The notes under the pieces: model-generated
The model's input: the letters and a program-made list of their open reading frames with translations, nothing else
Databases searched by the model: none
Told to the model about the DNA's origin: nothing
Program-made: the position numbers and the translations under genes
Part shown: positions 1-4,602 of the stretch, one piece after another
How positions within the stretch are numbered: the stretch's first letter is position 1
Layout of the letters: each line of letters opens with the position of its first letter
Assembly: GCA_903862375.1 (NCBI GenBank)
Contig: CAIOXR010000032.1
Coordinates: 1 to 8,497, forward strand
Source of the DNA: an uncultured bacterium
Lineage (GTDB): Bacteria; Patescibacteriota; Minisyncoccia; Phycocordibacterales; UBA9973
Direction of reading: 5' to 3'
DNA: 8,497 nt

Positions 1-140
1 CGGCTACCAACGCCAAGCAGGTTCAGGTAATAACCAGAATCCCGGCTACCAACGCCAAGCAGGTTCAGGTAATAACCAGAATCCCGGCTACCAACGCCAA
101 GCAGGTTCAGGTAATAACCAGAATCCCGGCTACCAACGCC
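1..140 (+). repeat. 42-bp perfect tandem repeat, 3.3 copies
   Basis: Copies start at 1, 43, 85 and 127. The first three are identical over all 42 bases and the fourth stops after 14 bases. By hand count each unit is 22/42 GC, well above the rest of the window. The length is a multiple of three, so copy-number change keeps the reading frame. The array runs off the left edge, so its full length is unknown. Confidence 0.97.
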
Positions 141-145
141 GGTAA
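2..145 (+). CDS. 3' end of a repeat-tailed protein (truncated by window edge)
   Basis: Only the C-terminal 47 codons are visible. Reading from base 2 gives three identical copies of GYQRQAGSGNNQNP followed by GYQRR and a TAA stop at 143-145. The tail is rich in Gly, Gln and Asn with spaced Arg and Tyr, has no hydrophobic segment, and is probably disordered. Such tails occur at the ends of RNA-binding proteins, helicases and SSB-like proteins, but nothing here identifies the upstream domain and no function is assigned. The reading frame is inferred: a second frame (from base 3) is also open through the repeat. I prefer the first because it stops exactly where the repeat ends and gives a typical low-complexity tail. 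The gene is followed by a hairpin and an intrinsic terminator. Confidence 0.6.
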   Translation, partial: GYQRQAGSGNNQNPGYQRQAGSGNNQNPGYQRQAGSGNNQNPGYQRR

Positions 146-161
146 AATTTGTTCTTTTGTA

Positions 162-197
162 GCAACCCGAATTTATATTTTTAAAAATGAGGGTTGC
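162..197 (+). other. hairpin downstream of the repeat gene
   Basis: GCAACCC (162-168) pairs with GGGTTGC (191-197). The 22-nt AT-rich loop contains the 12-base palindrome ATTTTTAAAAAT (177-188). No T-run follows, so it is a weak terminator candidate by itself. It may act as a 3'-UTR stabilising stem ahead of the stronger terminator at 214-255. Confidence 0.5.
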
Positions 198-213
198 GAA
201 GTAAATATTTAGG

Positions 214-255
214 GAGTTTGCTTTTCTTTTTTAAAGAAAGCAAACTCACTTTTTT
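214..255 (+). terminator. rho-independent terminator of the repeat-tailed gene
   Basis: GAGTTTGCTTT (214-224) pairs with AAAGCAAACTC (237-247). After a bulged T at 225, CTTT (226-229) pairs with AAAG (233-236), leaving a TTT loop. That makes about 15 base pairs with one bulge, followed by a six-T run at 250-255. This is a textbook intrinsic terminator for the gene ending at 145. Confidence 0.85.
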
Positions 256-306
256 AAGTCTTTAACTTAATGCTAAGTTGAAGGTTTAAAATTGTGAAAA
301 GACTTA
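255..306. other. nested inverted repeats between terminator and promoter
   Basis: TAAGTCTTT (255-263) is complementary to AAAGACTTA (298-306). Immediately inside it, AACTTA (264-269) pairs with TAAGTT (274-279) around an ATGC loop. The structure lies after one gene's terminator and before the next gene's promoter. It may therefore belong to neither mRNA; a small RNA, a protein-binding site or chance in AT-rich DNA are all possible. Confidence 0.35.
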
Positions 307-333
307 TAAATAAAGGTATTATTGTATGTTGTA

Positions 334-362
334 TTGACATATTACTTCGAATATGATATACT
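334..362 (+). promoter_or_regulatory. sigma70-type promoter of the surface-protein gene
   Basis: TTGACA at 334-339 is a perfect -35 box. A 17-bp spacer leads to TATACT at 357-362, one mismatch from the -10 consensus. Transcription would start near 369, giving a leader of about 20 nt. No Shine-Dalgarno sequence is visible before the ATG at 389. It is the only promoter in the window with a clear -35 box, which suggests strong constitutive expression. Confidence 0.85.
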
Positions 363-388
363 ATACCTGTTAATCAATATTTAATTAT

Positions 389-2209
389 ATGAAAAATTTT
401 ATGAAAAAAATAATAATAGGAGTATTTAGTTTGGTACTAATTCTTAGTGCGCAGAACGTTTTTGCAAATGGCAATATGAATACGCATTTTTTCAGAGAAC
501 CTACAAATTTTAGATTCCCTCCAATAATAAAAAAGGTCTTTGTACCAGTAGTACAGAAAATAGTTGTCTTTGTCAGTCCTAAAACATGCACTGACTCATC
601 CGCAGTAAACTACAGAGAGACAGGATCTTGTGTATATATTGATTACAATAATTATAATAACAATTACAATTATAATAATTATAACAATAACAATAACAAT
701 AACAATAATAATAATTATAACAACTGTTCCGTCTCAAGCTTTACAGTAAATGGTTCAAGTTCTTCATCTACAACAATAAATAAAGGTGACAGTGTAATAC
801 TTGCTTGGAATACTACAGGTTGTAGTTCAGTTACAGTTTCAGGTCCTTCATTTACTGATAATTCAAGTAGTAATTCTAGAAATATTTATCCTGTGTATAA
901 CGAAAGATATACTATATCTGCATCGGGGAATAGTTATGGAGCTATTACTAAATATATAGATATTAATGTAAATAATTATAACAATAATTATAATTATTCT
1001 ACTCCTTCAGTCACAACAAACAATCCAGCATCAGTTACAAATACAGGAGCAACACTTTTAGGTTATGTAAGTGGTAATGGATCACTTGTAAATTCTTGGA
1101 TAGAATTTCCTTGTTATGGCACAAAGTATGGTACAACTTATAATCAATCATATGTGAATATTTCTGTACCTGTATATTCATTGAATCCAAATACTAATTA
1201 CAATTATTGTGCAGTGGCTCAGAATGTGAATAATAATCAGGTAGTTCGTGGAAATACGATATCTTTTGCAACAAATGGACAGAATGTTATTAATCAGCAA
1301 CCTCTTTTTATGCTGAATAAAAATGTTGTGACAACTATCGCTACAAATATAAGTCAGAATCAAGCTCAAATAAATGGTTATATAGCAAATACGACTTACT
1401 ATAATTCAAATTTATATTTTGATTATGGAACTACTGTAAATTTAGGCTCAAGGACCAATACTAAGAATGCAAATGGTAATACGAACTTTAGTGATGTTAT
1501 AACTGGATTAAATCCAAATACAATATATTATTTCCAAGCTGTAGGTGAAATGAATGGAGTAGTATCTAAAGGAAGTGTAGAAATATTCAAAACACTTGGA
1601 AATCCAACAGTAGGTAACACAGTCACACCAGCAGTTACTCAGGGTACTACAGTTGTTGCGACTGCTTCACCAGTAGAGTTGATGATTAGTAATAAATATC
1701 AATTAATTTCAGAGGGTGATTTAGTAGACTATATAGTTACTTATAAGAATATCGGTAAGAGTAAACTTGTAAAACCTTTAGTTCAAGTTGTGATACCTAC
1801 GAATATGACCCTTGTGAATTCTTCACGTGGAACATATGAAGTTGATACACATACTCTCTCAGCTCCTGTTGAAGATCTTAATGCTGGGCAAGAAGGCATG
1901 ATGTATTTTCAAGCAAGTGTAGACACAATTCCTGCAAACAATGCTCAAATAGTAACTACCGCAATACTTGTATATACAAGTACTACTGGAGCTCAAGAAA
2001 ATGTTATGTCATATGTTATAAATGTTCCTAAGGCGGTATCAGATAGTAACACTGTAGGTGGAGTATTAGGTGGTTCAGCATTCTTTGCAGGACTCTTATC
2101 TCTAGGAGCTATCGGGTGGTTAATTATATTACTTGTAATATTAGTTATAATTTTAATCTCTCGTTCTTATGGTAAAACTACAAGAGTAGGAAGTAGTGTG
2201 ACACATTAA
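389..2209 (+). CDS. secreted, membrane-anchored multidomain surface protein (Ig/Fn3/DUF11-like)
   Basis: A 606-residue exported protein. Residues 1-26 form a signal peptide (basic MKNFMKK, hydrophobic core, predicted cleavage VFA|N). A Cys motif at 67-83 (CTDSSAVNYRETGSCVY) resembles short Cys/Asn motifs common in surface proteins of environmental bacteria. An Asn/Tyr-rich linker (86-112) leads to an Ig-like domain (about 113-195), a second short Asn/Tyr linker (195-203), and two Fn3-like segments (about 206-297 and 312-403), each with an 'L-N-P-N-T-x-Y' turn. A DUF11-like beta domain (about 430-546) and one transmembrane helix (about 562-591) follow, then a short basic tail. There is no LPXTG motif, so anchoring is by the helix. 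Domain calls rest on pattern recognition. The likely role is cell-surface structure or host adhesion; the ligand is unknown. An alternative start is Met5 at 401. Confidence 0.85.
   Translation: MKNFMKKIIIGVFSLVLILSAQNVFANGNMNTHFFREPTNFRFPPIIKKVFVPVVQKIVVFVSPKTCTDSSAVNYRETGSCVYIDYNNYNNNYNYNNYNNNNNNNNNNNYNNCSVSSFTVNGSSSSSTTINKGDSVILAWNTTGCSSVTVSGPSFTDNSSSNSRNIYPVYNERYTISASGNSYGAITKYIDINVNNYNNNYNYSTPSVTTNNPASVTNTGATLLGYVSGNGSLVNSWIEFPCYGTKYGTTYNQSYVNISVPVYSLNPNTNYNYCAVAQNVNNNQVVRGNTISFATNGQNVINQQPLFMLNKNVVTTIATNISQNQAQINGYIANTTYYNSNLYFDYGTTVNLGSRTNTKNANGNTNFSDVITGLNPNTIYYFQAVGEMNGVVSKGSVEIFKTLGNPTVGNTVTPAVTQGTTVVATASPVELMISNKYQLISEGDLVDYIVTYKNIGKSKLVKPLVQVVIPTNMTLVNSSRGTYEVDTHTLSAPVEDLNAGQEGMMYFQASVDTIPANNAQIVTTAILVYTSTTGAQENVMSYVINVPKAVSDSNTVGGVLGGSAFFAGLLSLGAIGWLIILLVILVIILISRSYGKTTRVGSSVTH
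644..724 (+). repeat. Asn/Tyr codon microsatellite in the surface-protein gene
   Basis: Codons for residues 86-112 are only AAT, AAC, TAT and TAC. The core at 683-715 is 11 Asn codons in a row, beginning with four AAC-AAT hexanucleotides. Such tracts are prone to slippage, and changes in multiples of three only lengthen or shorten the linker between the N-terminal Cys motif and the Ig-like domain. Confidence 0.85.
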
Positions 2210-2225
2210 AAAATTATTGTTAAGA

Positions 2226-2262
2226 AAATCTGCCCCGCCGACTTTGTCGGCGAGGCAGATTT
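2226..2262 (+). terminator. GC-rich hairpin after the surface-protein gene
   Basis: AAATCTGCC (2226-2234) pairs with GGCAGATTT (2254-2262), and CGCCGAC (2236-2242) pairs with GTCGGCG (2246-2252). The loop is TTT, with one C/A mismatch at 2235/2253, giving a 16-bp stem. The 3' arm ends in TTT followed by G and an AT-rich stretch, so the U-tract is short. The A-rich 5' side would serve as a U-tract on the minus strand, so it could act in both directions. It begins 17 bases after the stop at 2209. Confidence 0.7.
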
Positions 2263-2272
2263 GTTATATTAT
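2262..2272 (+). promoter_or_regulatory. -10 region of tsaE, probably leaderless
   Basis: TATTAT at 2267-2272 ends six bases before the ATG at 2279. The overlapping TGTTATATT (2262-2270) also fits an extended -10. The -35 position falls inside the upstream hairpin and has no consensus. A start at or next to the ATG would give a leaderless mRNA, which fits the absence of a ribosome binding site. Confidence 0.5.
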
Positions 2273-2278
2273 GTATAT

Positions 2279-2710
2279 ATGCGAAAAATATTGAACCTAG
2301 AAGAAGTAGAACAAATAGCAAAAGATATATTAGAAAAGATAAATAAGAAAATAAATAAAGGAGCAACGGTCATAGCTTTCTATGGTGATTTAGGTGCAGG
2401 GAAGACGACAATAACAAAAGAGATTGCCAAACAGTTAGGTATTCTAGTAAAAGTTGTCTCTCCTACATTTGTAATAATGAAAATTTATAAAACAAAAAAT
2501 GACAAGTATAAGAATATGGTACATATCGATGCTTATAGATTAGATAAAAGTAAAGAATTATTAAATCTTGGTTTTAATGAAATGCTTAAAGATAAAGATA
2601 ATTTGATAGTTATTGAGTGGCCAGAGAGAGTTGAGGATTGCTTACCTTCAAATACACACAAGATAAAGCTAGATCATAAAGACGATACAAAAAGAGTTAT
2701 TAAATTTTAG
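2279..2710 (+). CDS. tsaE: tRNA threonylcarbamoyladenosine biosynthesis ATPase TsaE
   Basis: A 143-residue protein, close to the family's usual length. It carries the P-loop GDLGAGKT (residues 36-43), the conserved SPTF (61-64), HIDAYRL (82-88) and IEWPER (112-117), all hallmarks of TsaE (YjeE). In the known pathway TsaE is the cytoplasmic ATPase that acts with TsaB and TsaD to put threonylcarbamoyl on A37 of ANN-decoding tRNAs. Neither partner nor tsaC is in this window. I chose ATG 2279 over an in-frame TTG at 2261, because the TTG start would place the upstream hairpin's 3' arm in the coding region and 2279 fits the -10 spacing seen at other genes here. It has its own promoter and is insulated from the surface-protein gene by a hairpin. 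No clear terminator follows. Confidence 0.95.
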   Translation: MRKILNLEEVEQIAKDILEKINKKINKGATVIAFYGDLGAGKTTITKEIAKQLGILVKVVSPTFVIMKIYKTKNDKYKNMVHIDAYRLDKSKELLNLGFNEMLKDKDNLIVIEWPERVEDCLPSNTHKIKLDHKDDTKRVIKF

Positions 2711-2827
2711 TAATATTATATACATTAATATATTTACAAATTATGTTTAATGTTAAAATATGTTTATTATTATTCCTGCACTCGGAGCCCTCAAGCAGAA
2801 CACTTAATGTTAACTAATAATCTAATT

Positions 2828-3406
2828 ATGAATTTTGATCAGCCTGTTAATCTAGTGAACAAAAAAGAAGAGAAACAAAATAATCCTGAAAGTAAAACAA
2901 AAAAGGGTCTAGATTTTGTATTCGAAAAAAACACTGAGTTGACGTTAATTGGTACTAAGGAACAATACTCAGAATATTTAGATACTATTTTTCCTAAGAG
3001 CATTATGAAAGATATCGTATATCATGGTACTAATGTAACATTTGATGAATTTAAACAAAGAGGTATTTTAAAGGGTAGTTATTTTACAGATGATTTGAGT
3101 AATGCCGAAATGACAACTATGGTTAATAGAGGTTTTAAAAAATATAATCCAATTATTATGCCCGCAATTCTAGATTTTAGAAACCCATATTTTCACAAAG
3201 GAAGATAGACTTTTTTAGGGGTATGGTTTAAAAATCCTCATAAATCTAATGATAGTATAATTAATACAGAATTAAACGATGTTTCTAATAATAAAATAAC
3301 AGAGTATGTTACATTCAAACCAGAACAAATACATGTACTAGATTCTAAAAAAGACATAGAAGGATTTAAAGGATTTTTAAAGACAACAAAAGAAACTAGT
3401 AATTAG
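2828..3406 (+). pseudogene. ADP-ribosyltransferase-like gene interrupted by an in-frame TAG
   Basis: The frame reads to a TAG at 3206-3208, then continues unbroken in the same frame for 65 codons to a TAG at 3404-3406. The first part contains EQYSEYLDTIFP, then VYHGT (His codon 3023-3025) and GSYFTDD (Tyr codon 3080-3082). The part after the stop contains FLGVWFKNP and EYVTFKPEQIHVL (Glu codon 3302-3304). Together these fit the His-Tyr-Glu layout of ADP-ribosyltransferase folds of the phage/toxin type. The family call is from memory of motif patterns. The stop separates the third catalytic motif, so the 5' product should be inactive unless TAG is read through. One C-to-T change of CAG (Gln) would create it. 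The start is uncertain: ATGs at 2750, 2807 and 2828 are all in frame. I use 2828 because an AATAAT box ends six bases before it, matching other genes here. Confidence 0.6.
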
Positions 3407-3410
3407 TTTT

Positions 3411-3475
3411 TCTATTTACTTATTAAGGTTTCCACTTCGTCCCAAGTTTAGAGCAAAATTTTAAGCATATTTTAT
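3411..3475. repeat. intergenic sequence related to 4503-4575 (copy A)
   Basis: Shares TCTATTT near its start, a core CCAAGTT(T/C)(A/G)GAGC and a following TTTAAG...ATT.TATA stretch, in the same order, with the gap downstream of the transglutaminase-like gene. Identity is imperfect and was aligned by eye, so common ancestry is inferred. The rest of the 3407-3529 gap holds only the promoter at 3515-3523. Confidence 0.35.
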
Positions 3476-3514
3476 AATGGTTATTTTAAGTATCTTAGTA
3501 GAAGTTCGAACCTG

Positions 3515-3523
3515 TGATATACT
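3515..3523 (+). promoter_or_regulatory. extended -10 promoter of the transglutaminase-like gene
   Basis: TGATATACT is an extended -10 (TGn plus TATACT), ending six bases before the ATG at 3530. The expected start point coincides with the ATG, so the mRNA is probably leaderless. The -35 position (3495-3500, TTAGTA) is poor, as is usual for extended -10 promoters. Confidence 0.6.
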
Positions 3524-3529
3524 TTTTTT

Positions 3530-4501
3530 ATGATTGAAGAATTTCCAAAACCTAATTTAACACCAGGAAAAAATATTGAAAATAAAATGCTTATTTCTTT
3601 TTCTGAGAAAGAGGCTGAAATATTAATTCCAAATCTTTCATTACAGTTAAGAGGAGATCATTCAAAAGAATTTTCTATTAAATTAGAAAAAGAAACAATC
3701 AATTTAGAAAAAGGTAAGATATATACACAATATGCTGTATTTGATAAAGAAACTGATAAAATGCTATCCATTTCAAAAGAATTAGAGCAGTATAAAGATT
3801 TACCTGAAAAAGAAAAATTAGCAAAGGTGTTAGATATTCTTAGAAAAAATATACAATATCCTTATAAGAAAGATATCGAGAATTTAAAGACAACAAACCC
3901 TGATTTAGTAAAATGGATAGAAGAAAGTAAAATGCTTTCTAGTGGCTGGTCTCCGATTAATTTATCTGATACCTTTGAAAAAGGTTATGGTATATGTGGA
4001 AATTTATCATTAGCCTATTTATATCTAGTAGAAAAAGTTGGCTTAGAAGGAGTAATATTATATGGTGATGAAATTGTAAATATAAATAGAACCGATAATA
4101 ATGAACCTTTATTTAAATTAACTGAAGTAGGGCAGAGAGCCTATTCACATTTTTGGTGTGAAATAAAACTTAGTAATGGTGAATGGATACCAGTTGATCC
4201 ATCAACAAAACTAATTGGAGATGAAAAAGGAATTGAAGATTTTAAAAAAGCAAATTATGTTGGGAGACCTATAATGTTACCAGCTGAAGTGAATATAAAT
4301 GAAGGATTAGATTGCCCAATAAGGATCAATTTTTTACCAGGTGAAAAATCTGTGGAAGCTATTTGTGTAATTAATAAACCAACTCCACCAAAAAAAGATT
4401 TTGTACCATACAATGGAGAATGTAAATTACACATAATTATTCCCTTAGAGAAGGAAATAGACTTAAAATTAAAAATAAAAGATGTTTATGAAGTAGAGTA
4501 A
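3530..4501 (+). CDS. transglutaminase-like (papain-fold) protein
   Basis: An intact 323-residue protein with a transglutaminase-core triad in the right order: Cys156 in GYGICGNLS, His207 in AYSHFWCEIKL, and Asp223 in WIPVDPST. Around it, ILRKNIQYPY (103-112) resembles the helix that precedes this fold, and GEWIPVDPS is typical of bacterial transglutaminase-like domains. These proteins act as cysteine proteases, amidases or cross-linkers; substrate and direction cannot be read from sequence. The first 80 residues and the last 80 or so have no family I recognise, though the C-terminal part looks beta-rich. There is no signal peptide or membrane segment, so it appears cytoplasmic unless exported another way. 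It has its own probably leaderless promoter and lies between a broken ART-like gene and polA, flanked by related intergenic sequences, which suggests acquired cargo. Confidence 0.75.
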   Translation: MIEEFPKPNLTPGKNIENKMLISFSEKEAEILIPNLSLQLRGDHSKEFSIKLEKETINLEKGKIYTQYAVFDKETDKMLSISKELEQYKDLPEKEKLAKVLDILRKNIQYPYKKDIENLKTTNPDLVKWIEESKMLSSGWSPINLSDTFEKGYGICGNLSLAYLYLVEKVGLEGVILYGDEIVNINRTDNNEPLFKLTEVGQRAYSHFWCEIKLSNGEWIPVDPSTKLIGDEKGIEDFKKANYVGRPIMLPAEVNINEGLDCPIRINFLPGEKSVEAICVINKPTPPKKDFVPYNGECKLHIIIPLEKEIDLKLKIKDVYEVE

Positions 4502-4502
4502 T

Positions 4503-4575
4503 ATCTATTTCCCTTCTAAAATACTCATTCGAACATCACTCCAAGTTCGGAGCTTATTTAAGTACATTATTATAT
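4503..4575. repeat. intergenic sequence related to 3411-3475 (copy B)
   Basis: Second copy of the intergenic motif, between the transglutaminase-like gene and polA. It contains TCCAAGTTCGGAGC where copy A has CCCAAGTTTAGAGC, followed by TTTAAG and an AT-rich run. Copy B alone carries the TTCGAAC/GTTCGGA hairpin. It may be a dispersed element or a shared 3'-flank. Confidence 0.35.
4528..4551. other. small hairpin between the transglutaminase-like gene and polA
   Basis: TTCGAAC (4528-4534) pairs with GTTCGGA (4545-4551), seven pairs including one G-U, around a 10-nt loop. An alternative stem CTCC (4539-4542)/GGAG (4549-4552) excludes it. No T-run follows, so it is not an obvious intrinsic terminator. 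Confidence 0.4.
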
Positions 4576-4590
4576 TCAAGTAAATAAGAG

Positions 4591-4596
4591 TATAAT
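4591..4596 (+). promoter_or_regulatory. -10 box of polA, probably leaderless
   Basis: A perfect TATAAT ends six bases before the ATG at 4603, so transcription should begin at the ATG. No -35 match stands 16-18 bases upstream and there is no ribosome binding site. The in-frame GTG at 4597 would lie within the core promoter spacing, which argues for ATG 4603 as the start. Confidence 0.6.
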
Positions 4597-4602
4597 GTGA
4601 AT

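Noticed and set aside
3..212. Second open frame through the 42-bp repeats, giving ATNAKQVQVITRIP units and running on to a TAG at 210-212
   Set aside because: Any repeat without stops whose length is a multiple of three can stay open in two frames. This one continues through the hairpin region and has a less protein-like repeat, whereas the other frame stops exactly at the repeat end.
2713..2731. ATATTA/TAATAT hairpin after tsaE
   Set aside because: A stem made only of A-T pairs is expected by chance in this AT-rich gap, and no T-run follows.
2750..2806. N-terminal extension of the ART-like gene from ATG 2750, including a GC-richer stretch with CTCGGAGC
   Set aside because: No -10 box fits this start and the encoded SCTRSPQAEHLM does not look like part of the domain. 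It is kept only as an alternative start.
3206..3208. TAG read as an amino acid (alternative genetic code)
   Set aside because: tsaE and polA both end in TAG at the expected length, so TAG is a normal stop. A nonsense mutation is simpler.
3393..3411. AAACTA/TAGTTT hairpin plus T-run at the end of the broken ART-like gene, as a terminator
   Set aside because: The stem is only six AT-rich pairs and overlaps the stop codon. It is too weak to call.
3504..3512. GTTCGAACC, like a tRNA T-loop
   Set aside because: The flanking bases do not form a T-stem, and no acceptor stem, anticodon arm or CCA end is present.
346..4533. TTCGAA near promoters (346-351, 3505-3510, 4528-4533) as a shared operator
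   Set aside because: The distance to the -10 box differs in each case and the hexamer also occurs inside polA (around 5240). A few copies are expected by chance at this base composition.
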